Assembly: GCF_018691265.1 (NCBI RefSeq)
Contig: NW_024881279.1
Coordinates: 2,261,243 to 2,325,242, forward strand
Direction of reading: 5' to 3'
Origin: Tyto alba
Lineage: Eukaryota; Chordata; Aves; Strigiformes; Tytonidae
Length of the DNA: 64,000 nt
In this document: positions 26,481-41,318 of the stretch, piece after piece
Layout of the letters: each line of letters starts with the position of its first letter
Position numbering within the stretch: the first letter of the stretch is position 1
Made by a program: the position numbers and the translations under genes
Notes under the pieces: generated by a model
The model's database searches: none
The model's input: only the letters and a program-made list of their open reading frames with translations
What the model was told of the DNA's origin: nothing

Positions 26481-29400
26481 TGTTATAGAATATACACAAT
26501 AAGAGTCGAATCCATTCTGAGGAAAAGAAAAGGAGGAGGGCCCAGCAAAAGTTTTATATGCAGGGCTACGCTTGGCGAAACGCTGCTGCCTGCACCCGGG
26601 GAGCTCTGGAAACGAGCAGTTGCAGCCTCTTTAAATATTGATGCTTTCGCTGGAACGGTTATGAAAGCACCAGAGAGAGCGCTGGGGCTGAGGCAGGAAC
26701 CCCAGCACGTGCAGCAGGAATCCCGCCCAGGCTGCCGCCGCCAGCCCCGGGCCCCCCAGACCCCCTGCCCCGCTCCCAACACAGCGAAGCCCCCACGGGC
26801 GAGCCCCGCCGCGCCGCTCAGCCCTTCTCCCCCCACGGCTCCCCCCATGACATTCACACCACCCAGCCGGCTGGCTCCCCGGGGGCTTGGGGGGAGCACT
26901 GCTCACCCCAGAAACGCACAGCGCGCTGCCCACTGACTGCCAGTCCTCGCCTGGATGCCCCCAGCTTTGGACATTTTGACGGTGGACTGAGGAAAAGCTG
27001 CGGGATTTCGGCGGTCATTAACATCCTGGGAAGAGCAAAGTCAGCTCAGAGTCTGCGCTGGATAGCGAGTCCCCAAGAGCCCACGGCACGTCTGAAATGT
27101 CACGTAGACAAGCCCAAGGGGACCAGTGCTCAGGCTTTTGCTGGAAACAGCTTGCACAGGCAGCTAAAAGCAGGTAACATCCTTGCCCTTACCATGACGG
27201 ATGCGTGCTGCCACATGAGTCTGAAAGCACATACCCGAGTCTGTTTTAGGGAAAAAACCTCATATGGAAAACAAGTCCTCAGCTCAGGCTGAGCTTCCTC
27301 CTCCTCTGATCCCAGCGTTGCCCCACTGCCTGACAATTATTAACCGCATAGTTGTGCTTGATAATTGTACGATATGCACAAAAAAGGATTAGATGAAGGC
27401 AACACAACTGACATTGCCTGATTAACCTTAGCCAGGAGATGAATTCAGCTCGTCAGCAGTACCGTGCTAAGGAAGGCGAGCTGGCCCAGCGCAGCGCCCA
27501 GCCCTCTCTCAGTCCACCGCTGGCAAAGGGTTTCATGAACCACGAACGGCTCCAGGCTGGGCCCCACGACCACGCGACGTGGAGGCAGGTCAGCTCCTCC
27601 AGCAGAAGGAACGGCTGAGGAGCTCGGCAGCAGGGCAGGCAGGTCAGTCATCCCACCTGTTCTCCACCACTGAGAAGCACCGGCACGGGCAGAAATACAG
27701 TAATTCACCCACCGTGTGCTGGGTCTGGCACAGTCACTAATGACCCCAAAATGGGTCCCTTACTACCACCGTATGTCCACTGGCAAATCTGCACTGCGAT
27801 TACACCACTTCGGCAGCTGAAGGGCGGTATTCCCAGCGCCTACTTCATCAGCTCGTTGAGTCAAGGTCGCAGCTGCCTACCCAGCTACGGGCTATGCAGG
27901 AGACACAAACGCCGTCAAACACATCAAATGGGAAAAGCAAGACCCACGCCTGCTTCCCCTTGAACCTCTGCTTCCAGGCGGATAGTCAAGGGCAAATCAA
28001 GCAGCCACCCAAATGCGTAAGCACATCAGAGCTACGTGTCTGCTCCAAGCCAGTCGGCATTGCCACTCCGGATCGATCTCCTGAAAACCCCTGTCTGAAT
28101 CCTGACATCTTCTCTACCAACAACCACGCTGAGGGACTCATAGCCAACGGGCAACTTTTAAACAAGCCAAAGCAACATGAACACTGAATTAAAAGCCACC
28201 GGGCTCAGTTGTTTTAGCTGACCTGCTCTCTCCACGGTAAATGGCCAGCCTGCAGTAAGATGTACCAATTCCTTTGCAGCCTGACACTTCATCGCTGCTC
28301 CCGTCCACGCTGCTGCCAGGCACTGCCCATCACAGTGGGGGAGGAGGGCACGTGGGGGTCACATCGGGTCCCGGGGGTCCCCGGGCTGAAGGTGACCCCG
28401 TCCCCCAGCACATCCCCAGTTTGCAGCCGCCAGTAGCACAGCCCGGCACTCCACCTGCATTCAAACTCAATGGAAATCGGCAGGAACTGCCTCCCCTTGC
28501 TCCCACACCACCAAAAAGCTCACAGTAGCATTTATTCCACTTATTTCCATTGCTTCATTATGAGTTGGTTGGCAACACTGAGATTTTCACTCGGAGCAAG
28601 ATTCTTCTCTCTCAGGTTCACGCTACAATGATCAAACGTATTTCTAAAATCACCCCAATGACTCTTCAGAAGACAACTGAATTGCGTAGGTAATGATGTC
28701 ATTCTGCAGGAGTGGGAGATTTCAGCCACGTTCACACCAGAGGGGTCAAAGAAGAGGTCCCTTATCAGAGCAAAAAAAATACCCTGGATGTGGATCCCAA
28801 CTTCGTAACAGTGCTCTGCGCTGCTTTGAAATTTAAATCAGCTGCGACGTGAGCCACGAGTGTCGGCCCCTCTCCGGGAGCAGCCACTGAGAACTGCTTC
28901 TGCAGGCGCCGCACGCAGCTCGGGCAAAACCTTGCTCAGCCTCCCCTCCCTAAAATGCCCAGAAAGCAGGAGCTGGACTTTGAGCTACCAAGAAAGAAGT
29001 TTAAATTTCTAGTAAGCCGTGAGAGATCCTCCAGCTCCAATCATAGCAACGAGCCTGACATTCTTTTAGGGAAATATGAACTTAATTTCAGAACATCTGG
29101 GAAATTCCATTAAATGATTTATCATGCAACTGATGAAACTGCAATTTAACTTCAAAGCCCTAAACAGCATTAAGGAAAGCCTCGTGTGCTCAAATTAACA
29201 GTAAAATATTTGACACTGAAAATTATTGTAATAGCAAATAGCATTGTTCTCCAATTAGCCTAATGCAATAGCTCACTGCCCGGGCCAGCGTGCCAGCCGG
29301 CACTCGCTGGGATGTGCACACTCGGGTTATTGGATCTGGCCTGGGAGTGCAGACAGCAGAGCATCACACGCGAGTGCGGGGGGCCCGGATGAACCGACCC

Positions 29401-29803
29401 CGTCCTGCTCCACCCCAGCCAGCCCTCACCTCTTCACAGCATCATCCTCGGAGCAAAGATCTAAATATAGCAAGCCATCATCCAGCAGGCTGCAGCCACC
29501 CTCCGTACCTCACCTCTGCGGCATCACAGGCAGCAGGAGGAAGATTTTGCAGGAATTAAGCTTGCAAAAAAAAAAAAAAAAACACCCAAAAAAACCCAAA
29601 CCACCCTCCCACAGGAGCTGTTCTGCGCTGCTGCCCAAGCCTGCAGCCCCCGGGGTGACTATGACTGCTCGTGGGAAACCGAGGGGCTGGAGAGGAAGCA
29701 TCAGTGCTCAGGCAGTGTGTGCCTAATTAGCTTACAACTGTCTCCTTCAATAACTAGTGAATAGATCCCTATTGATCTAATTAGCAGAAAGAGAACAAAA
29801 TTC

Positions 29804-29843
<40 letters not shown>

Positions 29844-32800
29844 CTTCCAGGTTGCAGCTAAAGAGCTCTGTTAGCAACACGCCAGGGTGCATGGGCAGCC
29901 AGGGCAGAGCCGGGGCTCCGAGGGCACCCACCCCGAGGTGCCCGCAAAGGGCAGCTCCGAGCAAAGCCCCTGCAAGCCCGCTCCTCCTGCAGAAACTGCC
30001 CTGTTTAACGACCTTAGCCCTGATTTCAGGCTGTAACCGAGCTGAACGGAGCCACCAGAGGTGACCCAAGGATTTCTGCCTGCTCTCCTGTTTCTTCACA
30101 TTCTCTCAGATTCTGCCCAGGGCTGCTCGAATTCAGGCCGCCCGGAGCAATCCTGAGTGGAGCCCAGCCACAGCCCCGCGTGTTTGGAGTGGGCAGGGAG
30201 GGTGCCAGGAGCTGCCGGCCCCATCCCAGCACTCCCCCCACGCCGCCGAGGCGCCCGCTCGGCCGCAGGGACCCGGGGCCAGCACCAGCCCCCACGTCAG
30301 CCTGCACTCACCCGGCCGAGGAATGCAGAAGGGATGAGGAGAACCACTGCCTGGAAACGTTTAGTGTGAAAAAGGGATGAATGGAGGGAAGGAAGGAAGA
30401 AGAAATATGTTGGTAGATGGTATTTATTTATCTTCTGAAAGGAAACAAAGACTTCCTGGGACTGAATAGCTCAATTAAGCGCTTGCTGGAATGACAGATT
30501 TACTGCTTGCTCAACAAATACATTTCAAACCAGAAGTAAAACTGGGATGAGAGAATTAACTGAGAGATAAGGAGAGCTTCGGATAACTTGGGCAAGGATC
30601 TGCCACCTGCACAGAAACCAGGAGCTGCTACAGAGCCAGGTCAGACAATTTGTTTTGCAGCTTTGTGTCCCTTGGAAGGAAGAACGGCCCTGAGGAGATG
30701 CTGCTGCTCCCCAGCTTCTGCTCAGCTGGGCAACCCCAAAGGCCCCAACAAACCATCCCACCCCGAGCAGGCTGGGGGACCCGCATGAAGGGATTTCAGC
30801 CACGGCTTGCTCGATCAGGTTAAAGGTTCATCTCCATCGCCAGAGGCTCTTGTGAAGACAGTTTCTCCTAAAAATAATTATAAAGCCATTACTTTTTTGT
30901 TGTTGTTGTTGTTTTTTGTTTTTTTATTGGTTACTACTTTTACTCAGAGCCTGTGATCGGGGCTGTAATTAAGTGCATGGTGCTGTGAACACGCCAAACC
31001 GCCGTGACAAACGATGCGCTTGAGTCCTCGTTCCTCCAGTTACACAAGGGGAAGAGCAAAGCCCTGTAAAGACTGCAGCTACAACTTAATAAATACTCAG
31101 GTAGTTATTTAAGCCTCAAAAATTAGGTACAAGTCCTTCAATTTAATCCAGTGCCTTCAGGGGTCGTAGAAAGTGCTAGTTTATGTGTTCCTCCAGGAGC
31201 AGTAAGAAGTATAACTTTTTATTACTGGTACGCTGCTGAACAACAGTCTCCAGCTCCATTGAGGAGATTTTTGATTAAACCAGGCAGAGGATTGCCTACA
31301 TTAGTTAAGGTAAAACTGATTCCAGCCAAGCTATCTGGCAAGCATTTTTTGTTTCAGCAAACCAGTAGCGGTGGCAGGAATCCAAGATTCGCAGGTGCCC
31401 AGATAGAAGCTCAAATCCTCCTATTACTAAACCTTCACACAATTATGGCAAACAAATTACTATCCCTTCCTCATTGCCCAGACTTAGAAAAGATTCATGG
31501 TTTTTCCATTTCAGGCAGATTTTGAAAGGCACACAAGATTGTTGTGTGTAAAACTCCCAGTGATAATCAATGACAGTTGGATCCTTATCAATCATTTTGT
31601 TCTCAAAAATCTTCACCTTTGTGATCAACATATTGTTTCTTTGGCTCTCTCCTTGATTAACAAGCATCACAGAGAAGCAATTATGCATCCTATCATTACT
31701 TCCTAAGGGAGCTCCACAATTACATATTTTAGTACCCTTGTTAATTTCAGAAAAACTTTGGGTTTAAGTCTACTTTTTTGGCAACCAAATTGCATCCATA
31801 GCATGGTTTGAGAGCTTTCCTTCTGCAGCCTGGGAAAAAGTGCAAATGCTAACAAACATCATTCATTAAAACATAGGGGTTTTCTTTTTCAAATTAAAAT
31901 TTTGAATTTAACCCAAGACAAATAGGGATCTATTTCTCACACCCTTGCTTGCAAAAGGCTCCTATTTTGCAGCATAACAAACCTACACTTGCAGCTTTTG
32001 GTGAGGCCACTGTAACGACTATCAGAAGTCATTCTTCAAAGATATCTTGAGTAAAGCCGCAGACCTTACCACCACCATCACCACTACACCGTGGAGCACG
32101 TTTTAAGTTGGTTTGCGGTTGTGGCACCTGGGTCAAAGCGGATCCCTGGGGATCTGGACCTGGTCCATGTCATGGCCAGATGTTGCATTGCCTTAACCCA
32201 ACCGGTTTCTCAGAATTTCAGTTTTAAAGCTGAGGGTGGCCAGGACCTGCGCGATGCCACAGCTCCCGCATCTGCAAGGGCCATGTTCTTTTTCCCGCCT
32301 TGGACCATTCCCTTTTTTTCTCATCCTGTCTCTTCATCTCTCCTTTCCCCAGTTGCCTTTTCAGCCTCTTCCTTTCGCCTTCCGATGGGACAGCGGGGAA
32401 GATGTGGCCGGGAGCTTTGCCCGCAGCCAGCCCCACGCTCTCAGGTGCTGACCCGGGGCTGGTGTCTGCAACCACAGCAGAACACGAAGCACAGAATCCT
32501 CCTCCAAACTGCATTATACAGCTCATCTGGATTGCAATTTGCTGTCATAAATTCTCTGCTCGTTCGATATACTGATTGTACCAGGAGTACCATGAAAGGA
32601 ACAACTGCACAAAGCCTATCGAGTACCAGAGTGTGAATCAGAAATGGGAATTTTCCCTGCAATTAGAAGTAAAACGGTGCTATAACTTGCCTTGCAAGAG
32701 GGTCATGCATTCAGAAGCGAGGCAAGAAGGGAACTATTTTTTATTTTTTAAAGAGGGGAACGTTTCTGTGGGGAAATATAAAAATGCTTTCAATTTTCAA

Positions 32801-35800
32801 ATGTCATTTTTTTGCCAAGTCTTTCTATGTGAAAGATTATGGCTAGTCCTAGCTCTGCTCGGTCTCCTTGTTGTACTAGTAAAAATGATCAGGCACCCAT
32901 TGCCAAATTCCAAACCAAAGCTTATCAGTGCTTGGATTTAGGATCCAGTTTGTCCTGAGGGAAAGTATGAGTCACAGAACCTTCATTTTAGGCATCCCCA
33001 AAATTCAGAGAGAGTTCACCCTAAATGAGAAGTAAGCCCAGCAACCACAGAAGCTGCAAGCGACTCTCGGTACAAGCACCCATTTTGCCATCAGCCTGCA
33101 GTCACCTGCCCCAACCACGCGCCTTTGCCGGGGTCAGGACCAGGGCTGCTCCTCTTCCTCCTGGTGCCCGGGGGGCCCAGGCGCCCACTGAGCCCTCCTG
33201 GGGGGCCGGGGCTGCTCCCCGGGGTGGCATCTGTACAAACGCTGTACGCACCACCCAAAACCACAGTCAAAAGGCCAAGAGCAATTACTTAATTGCTTTG
33301 ATCTGTGCTCTGGTGAGATCCACAGAGCATAATTATATTCTTGCTTTAAAAAAAGAATAAAGAAGAAAAAAGGCTTTATTTTGATGTTTTGCTTCTCAGC
33401 AATATGTGCTTAAAGGGAAGTACGGGAATTTATCTTTCGAATGCCTGCTTTCTACATCTGAAGAAATAGGAATAGCTGCTGTACATTTGCATCTCAATTT
33501 TAGCTCGAGCAACTTGACAAGGATTCAGCTAAACGAATCGGCACAGTTTGCAAAGAAAGCAGCTGAAGTAAATAAAACCTCCAGGGATGCTGACAAAAAG
33601 AGGCACTAAAATCAGGATCTGCTCTTTCACAATGAAAGAAATCCAGCACTGACGCTGTTATCTAAAGTCCACCAAAGTCCCTCCGCCAGCTCCAGCAGGC
33701 CTTGGATGGCACCCAAATGTCGAGCCATCGACCTCAGCCTGCCCGGGCGCCAAATTCACAGCGGAATGTGAGACCTGCCATGGAGAGGGCGAGGAGCAAG
33801 AGCCCCTGCCCGACACTTTGGGCATAAATGTTGAAAGAGCAGCAGCAGCGAGTCCGGCTGCCGGCGCCGGGATGGCCCCCAGCCCCCGCCGTGGGGACAG
33901 CCCGTGGCCGTGGGTTCCACTGATGGGTGTCCAGGGACCAGCTCGGCTCCCGGCGAGCCCTGGGGTTTTATCCAGAGCAGCTCTCTTTCAAAGTTTCATC
34001 TGAGAGCGTGAAAAATACCTTCATTTTCAATTCACTCCGGAAAAACTGAGAAATATTGGCCAGCTGCACTTTTTATGGGGAAGTTATGAGCACTGATCTT
34101 TGAGAGCTGAAAAATATGTACCACTTCTGCATAACAATTAACTTTTATGCTTTTCAAGAGGGCTGTTCCCTTTACTGCCTCCTCACTCCAGGCCAAATTC
34201 TCTCCTGGTCTCAATCGCTGAAGCTCTGCTGCCTCCAGCCATGCTACGGCAATTTACCCAAACTGAGGCTTTTACCCTTTGTTTTAACCCTGCCTTTGTC
34301 TGAAGGTCACGCAGGCTCGGAAGGAGATGTTTCAAAAGCACTGAGGACTTGGCTGACTCTAATCCCTGGCTTCAAGGGAAGCAGAGTAAGTTAATGCAGC
34401 ATGCTTTCAAAAACCCTTCCCGGAGTCCATATTATCTTAAAGTGCAGCATGTTGGAGAGGCTAAAAGCAGAGGTGGGGCTGATCCAGCGGCCGCTGCGGG
34501 AGCTAAACAGACCAGTTTAATTAGCAAGACTGAGCTGAAATAGAAAGCTTTCATCTTTTGATACTGCAAAGAGGACACAGAAGAGGCAAATGATTTAAAA
34601 AGTGCCCATTGCCCTGGGCTGGCTTTCACTGGGTACCATTCCCTTTTGTCACTCACTTCCTTTTGGTCCAGTGAATTCAGCTGCTCACAATGGTTTGCTT
34701 ATTTTATTGGAAAGTGTGGGAGGAAACACTACTCCTATATACAAGTCCGTGGTCAGGTTAGACCAGACAGAGCAGCAGCTCCCAGACTCTCTACTGCTTT
34801 TTTCATCAAGGATACCCAAAATTGCCATCTTGGGGCCAGCGTGGCTGGCGAGGCAGTAAGCGACAGCCGTGGTCAGCTGAAAGCCCAGCAGGAAAAAGTC
34901 CTCACCACAGGTTTTGTTCGAGCACAGAACAGCAACGAGTGTCCCTGGAAAAGTCTCCATTTACCACCCGTGTACTGAGGTCGCGTGTGGTATTGCTTCA
35001 GCACAGTGTCTGTATAACCCTCTGAAACGGCGCTCGCTGTCCCAGCTGGTACTTACAGGCTCAGGCTCTTATTTTCCTTTTACCAAGTGTACATGCTCAC
35101 ATAAACTCAACAGGTTTCGGAGCTCCTGGCCGCAAAGCCCGTGCACTCTACAGGGCCGTCATCCCACGGTGCCCCGAGGTGCCCACGAGGGAGGGGAGCG
35201 CGCTCCGGCTCCGCGAGCCGCACGCTGGCCCCTGGCACCCAGGACCGCCCCTACACTGCAGATGTCTGTAAAGCTTTCGTTGCAAACCCCTCGTACTCGG
35301 AACAACTTCATCGATTTTTTTTATTGTCTCATAACATAAACTGCAGGGTGCATTTCGGGAAGGTGCTTGGTAAGGCTCACGGTGGCCTACAGTGAACCCA
35401 GGCCATGCAGGAGCTGTGTATCAGCACCACCCAAAATTCAATCTCCTGCAGGTGGAAGGTGACACCCCGTTCTGCAGCAGGCTGGTAATTCAGTTCAGTC
35501 CTAACGAACTTCAGGCTTTGATGATGTCCATCCAGCAGATTAAAACAAACAGCCAAGAGACTGGTATCAAACCAAGCTACCCAGGGTCATCATCCTCTCG
35601 GCTGCAATAAAACCCTTCACATTTGTCAAATATAGCACAAACCTGATCTAACTGCACCACTTGGTGTACTAAACACATTAGTAAGAACTTAAAAAAAAAT
35701 GTTGCCATTTTTTTAACAGAAAGATAAAACAATTCAAGCATTTCGTTTTATCCAATAGAAGCATCACAAAGCAAAAAAAAAAAAAATCAGTTTTCCCTTG

Positions 35801-37360
35801 GAACCATCTTAGGACAGTTGTTTCTCCAGAACAAGATGAGGCAAGTGACACAAGCTATAAATTATTCTTTACAGAAAGTAGCTGTATGGCCATTTTTATC
35901 TGAGACATGAGGAAGGAAAGGCCTTAGACACACAGTATTTTCAGTGAAATATCTCAAGAGTACTTTGAACTAGAAATGAATACACAAGCTCCCCTCTAGC
36001 AACAGATTGCTTTCTAATTCACAGAATGCAAATGCAGATGCTGTTCTTGGCACTTAACCAAACTATTGCACAACACATTTGTTTCTAGAGTAGCAGCATT
36101 TAATACAGTAGCAATAAAAGGGAAAATAATACCTGGCATACACCTGTATTTTCCTGGTTTTGTTACTTCTTCATAGGATGCTCTGAAGATCCTAACCTGA
36201 AGACAAAACACAACCCTGCAGAGATCTCAGGCTGCCTATCCTGGTAAATAATGAACAGGGAAGAAATTTAACAAATATTTCCACAATGTCCAAAGCCTTC
36301 TGGCACTATGGTCATCTTAGGGATCATTTTGTATAACAAAGCTACACAACACAGCCCCGCGCTCGGCTGCCAGCCCCCAGCCCAAACCACCCGGGGGGAG
36401 ACCCACCCCAGCTTTCAACCAACCAGGAACGTCTACTGCTGCCAAATGAAGAACCTCAGAAGGAAAAAAATCACCACCAAAAAATTCCACATCTTTCCTT
36501 TGGCAGAATGACTCCAATAAAATCCATAGCGCTCAAAACCAAGAACTCATCAGTGAGGCTCAGTATCTCTCCTCTCAGTGACAAGGAAGAGGAGCTGCTG
36601 CCAGTTTTCCTGACATTTTCTCCTCCTGTTCCCACCTTGTTCCGCCGATGTGGCTCGCCGGCCCCAGGAGACAGGGAGCACTCGGAAACCTGCCCGGGGC
36701 AGCCCACCCCCCCTGCAGTTAGCCCCCTTTTTCAAAGGGTGAACACTCCTGCATTTCCTTACTTTTGAATGCAGTTAAGTCTATCGGGTTTTAGACGCGT
36801 GGGTCACCGTAATTAAGCTGCACCTAACATTTTCCCCCGTGGAACCAGCCCACTGCTCCGCCCCAGGTTTCAGCCAACCGGCTCCATCAGCAGAAGCTTT
36901 CCCTGCAAAATGATTTTGAAACGCTGGGGACTACTGACTTGCTATCACCTCACACAAATTACATCTTATCAGAGAACCACTGAAGTACATAATACAATTA
37001 CTCAAAGAACAATTTGCTGGTGCCAGACACAGTATTTTACATATTCCACTGAATTTACGGTTTAAGACGAAACACTGTCAATGAGCACCAATCTGATAAA
37101 CTTCCCTCCTTTGGCTTTTTTCTTCCTTCCTCCTACTTCTTTTCGACCCCGAGTCACACGCTAACGTATATCTGCAATTAATATCTGGCTGAGTAGCTCC
37201 TAGAGAGACGAATGTCTGAAGAGGAGCCCTGGCAGCAGGCGCAGCCACACCACCCTGCCAAAACCAGCTCGTGCTTCCCCAGTACCTGCAGGAGATGGCA
37301 CAGTGGGGTCCACAGGCTGGATTTCACTGCCTCTCCCACCTTTAGGCAACTCAGAGCAGT
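26481..37360. other. Intron, no gene; homopolymers and AT-rich segments
   Basis: GC-rich pockets lie at about 26690-26900, 30150-30300, 33100-33240 and 35140-35260. A TTG/T-rich run lies at 30893-30927. AT-rich, possibly conserved segments lie at about 29090-29275, 31580-31710 and 36900-37080. Octamer sites ATTTGCAT at 33485-33492 and ATGCAAAT at 36026-36033 are perfect. No translation resembles a known protein. Confidence 0.55.
29808..29841. repeat. T34 homopolymer
   Basis: The longest mononucleotide run in the window, between TTCTGCC and AGCTTCC. An A17 run lies 240 bp away at 29566-29582. Bird genomes have few poly(A)-tailed retroposons, and I see no retrocopy body or flanking duplication. 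Confidence 0.88.
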
Positions 37361-37361
37361 A

Positions 37362-37425
37362 ATATATAATTATATATATATTACTATATCTATTATAATA
37401 TATACGATAATATTATGCATATACC
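37362..37425. repeat. AT-rich microsatellite
   Basis: Imperfect TATA/ATTA repeat of about 60 bp with single C and G interruptions. Confidence 0.8.
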
Positions 37426-39954
37426 TATCTAAAAACCCCACTTTTTCACAGGGATTCATTCAGAGGGTTTTGCTTTGAGGACAACCTGTGGGCAAGGCCT
37501 GGATCCTGGTTTACCAATTTGACATCAAGTGAGCTGGGTGCTGCTATACGGAGCAGCAGCCGCCAGCCTCACGTTGATGCCGAGAGCCCACAGCAGCACC
37601 GCGTGCTGTTACACAGTGAAATAAAGAAGTAAATGTTATTTTCAGCTACTGGGAGCCACGGCAGAGCCATGATCTCAACAGGGCTCCTCCTCTACAGAGG
37701 GAGAGGGGATGGTGACCACGCTCACAGGAGCGAGAACGTCTGAGCTCTCCGCTACTGAAGGGGAAAACATTACTGCTTTTGAAAGAATAAAGCCCAGAAT
37801 AGATGCAAACCCCGTATCATCAGCACTGAGGATGCAGCCAGTGGGGCTCAGAATTAACGTCCCAAGGACCTTGCTCCTGACCTCTCCTTCTGGGAGGAAG
37901 GACAGGCCCGAGCCTGGTGGGATGTACAGATACACCGGGGCTGCCCAGCCGCCGCGAGTGGATTTGGGTCCCAGCTGTGCACAGAAGTCAGATCTTATCG
38001 CCCCTTTCCCTAGAAGGTGAATACAGCAGGGCAGGAGATAACAGAGCTGCACACCGGGGACATCCTCACAGCGGCACCAGCACAAACACCACGAGGTTCC
38101 TCCAAACCATTTACACGACATAACATGTATTTCATGCACATTTTTTATACATACACACCCACATCTGCAGAATACACACATATTCTGCATCGCCTAAAAA
38201 TGAAGGCTCTTTGGTGCTTGTGCTCACCAAATCAACCTCACCTTTTGAATCTTTGAGACCCTGGTCACAGCCTGGACCCTGGGAACTGACTCCACCTCAC
38301 TTCAGGTGACAGTACAACACCAGCTCCCTGGCCTGGAGAGGTGCTGGCAGCCGTACACTGCTCAGTGTAGTCACCGCTCTTGTTGCACGGTTCAGGACAG
38401 GCAACTTTACCTTCTGCATCTTATCTGTTGGTTAGTTATAAACTTAATGTCCAGATTTTTATCTATTTATCCAGATTTATATGCATACAATAACCTTATT
38501 TACCTAGAAAGGATGTTGTGTAGGCCAGTAAGCAAGTATCTGATGAGTATTACCTGAACCTTAAATGTTATTACTAATAAAAATGTCAGCTTGAAAATCA
38601 ATGAAGTCCCATGGAACCAGATTCTCAGCAAAGATGGATCGGTTTATTTCTGCAGAAGTCAATGAAGTTAAACTAATTTACACAGCTGCTAATACCATCC
38701 AGATTTCTGAACAATAATAAATAGTCTGTCCTTTCCTCTACTTAAAACAAAAATGCATTACTTGTTTAAGAAGAAAAATGCCTTGCTGTAATAGCTACTG
38801 AGGTTTTTACCTAAAAGAGATCCTGCCTCTTTCTTTAGACCAAGCCAAAACTGTTTTCTGAATTCTTTGCCTTATATACTATCAACTACACTTGACACAA
38901 CCTTAATGAAATCAATGATAAAAAGGCAAAAATGCATCCTACTTTGGTCTCTAATGGATTTTACTTTGTTCTCAGAAATTCCCACTTACGTCTTTGAATT
39001 AACAAAAACGATTACTTAAAACTTACAGTAATATTTCTGCTGCCCAGGGAGAGGCATTCTGCCTGATGATGTGTGGCAGCAGGATTAAATGAGAGCTGTG
39101 CTGTCGGCACCATGCGTGGAGCAGCCCCAGGTCCTCTGTGGCAGGCTGAGGGGCTTGATTTTCTCCTTGGGAACCTTTTCACTGTAATGTGTGAATACTC
39201 ACTTTTTGTCAAGTAGTCCCTTTTATGACTAATTTGTGGACTCAGAGACAGGAGCCTCAGCTGAAGGAGCCTCCTCTGCAAGGACCACATTGGCTCAGAC
39301 AGTGCGGCCAAGGGAGGCAGCTGGGGTTCTGCAAGGGAAGAGTCTGACAAAGACTATTTATTTCATGTCACTAATTAAATCTAACTAAACCTTCCAAATT
39401 TTATGGCCCTGTGAGGTCTTTCACACAAATATTTCATGCTTATTTTACTGGCCTGAATTACAAACACGGACAACGTGATTTAAGAGGACTAATGCTAAAT
39501 GCTACACCGCTCATGATGAACTAGCACACATCCTGACAGAAGACATTAATTTAAGAAAAATAGCAGAGCCCAGGCGGGCAAGTTTGCTGCTGTGAAAGAT
39601 CGCTGCTGTTTGCCCTTCCTGGCAGCTGGGGTTTATGTTCTTAGCTCTCCTGACCCAGTTGGTCCCAGGCTCGTGGCTGGCCAGAGCCCCCCCTTTGACT
39701 GCAAACGTTGGATAGAGCAGAACCCAACGCACTCGTCCTCGTGGGGCACAAACCCAACCCCACCCAGAGTTACACTGAACTCCACACCTGTATTAACCCA
39801 ATTCTCCATTTCCTGAAGACATACTACCTTTCCGCTTTCAATATTTTATAGACATGTCAGTGTATTGTACCATAAATATTTAATTACAGTTAGCTAATGA
39901 AAACACTGAAGTTAACAAAAATCAAGGTAGCGTGCACAAATATAGCAAGGAACA

Positions 39955-39974
39955 TTTTCACATATATGTGAAAA
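39955..39974. repeat. Perfect 20-bp palindrome
   Basis: TTTTCACATATATGTGAAAA reads identically on both strands, with no loop. It lies in an AT-rich block (39830-40330). It may form a cruciform or bind a dimeric factor. Neither is shown by sequence alone. Confidence 0.85.
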
Positions 39975-41293
39975 AACAAGACAGCATATACTCTGGGTAG
40001 AACATTTAATGCCTGCTTAACTAAATTTATTCAGGTTAATTACATTCTTCTCAAACAATTATTTGTTTCCTCTTTGTTACAGAACACTTTGCAAAGCATG
40101 TTCCTCCACTGCTATGTATTCAGTAATTATACATACATTTTGATAATTGTTTTGTCTCATACGTCAGATTTTGTTTAGTCTTTCTAAACTCTTGCAAAAT
40201 ACAGGAGAGAATTTAAGTGTTTCCATATATATCTTTCAGGAGCTGAAATGCTGTTCTTAATTTAAAAGAAGAGTGCAAGTTCAAAGTTTTAAGTTCAGTG
40301 AGAGACCAAAGCAATTTTCCAAGGAAGCCTGCCCATTCCCTGGGGGCAGTGGTGTGGCCGAGAGCAGGCATCATACAGACAACATCTTATGATTCATGCA
40401 TTTGTGAATATTGATAAACAAGGCACTTAGATGTATAAAATGAGCATATAAAATTCCACATTTCAGCACGTGGAAGAGTCTAACAGAAATTATTCCCTGT
40501 GAGTAGCCAATTCCACAGTTACCTGCGGGAAAGATGACAACTTGCATCTGCCCCTGTACTTCTCCCCATCAGTAACAGAACTAGCTCTCTTCCTCTAAAA
40601 TGTTTTATTCACAATGGCATTTTCTTTAAAATTTAAATTTAGCCCAACAGTTATGGAAATTCAGTCACAGTGTTTGCTAACTAGAGGATTCAAGAAGAAT
40701 CTAAATATAAGCAACAGTGACACTGACTTATCTAGTTTTTTAATCCAAACAGAGAAATTCAGAAATTTAGTTATGAGCATAAAATATAGAAAATAAATTA
40801 GACTGTGCAACATTTCTTTGCTCCATTTGACAGTCAAAGAAGCTGTTAGAAAATCTGTGGTAAGATATTATCATGAGAACAATCTCATGATGCTTGTCAG
40901 GACAAACTTACTGCTCTCTCTCATCAGGAACCTGCTTCTGAAGATCACCAAGACCTTCACAGGAGCAAAGTACAAATCTCCAAGGACCTGGCCCCGCAGG
41001 TGGGATTTCCCCCTGGTAGCCCCACTCCACCACGACGGATTGCTTCCTGCGCACACAGCCCCCCGGCCTTCTGCAAGGCCCACTGGCTTCCATGCGCTGC
41101 CAGTAAAGCCCCGCCTGAAAAACAGAATTAAGGCCAGCCTCATTATTTTATAGCATAGCATAAAGTTTTAGTGAAACATGGTGTCAGGGCCAGGAGGGAG
41201 CCTCGCGTGTCCCCGGCCATGTTCGTCCTGCACCCGGCTCAAGCGTCCCTGAACGGTTTACTACCGTGTTTTTGAGACACATAAGAAACTGGA

Positions 41294-41318
41294 TTTTTTT
41301 TTTTTTTTTTTTTTTTTT
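41294..41318. repeat. T25 homopolymer
   Basis: Uninterrupted T run. No target-site duplication was found. Confidence 0.85.

Noticed and set aside
29808..29841. Poly-T run as the tail of a minus-strand retroposon
   Set aside because: No target-site duplication, no retrocopy body next to it, and poly(A)-tailed retroposons are rare in birds. The same reasoning applies to the A/T runs at 18479, 23906, 41294, 48733, 52887 and 53870.
31151..31525. 124-codon plus-strand ORF
   Set aside because: No family resemblance; low-CpG intron composition; no supporting context.
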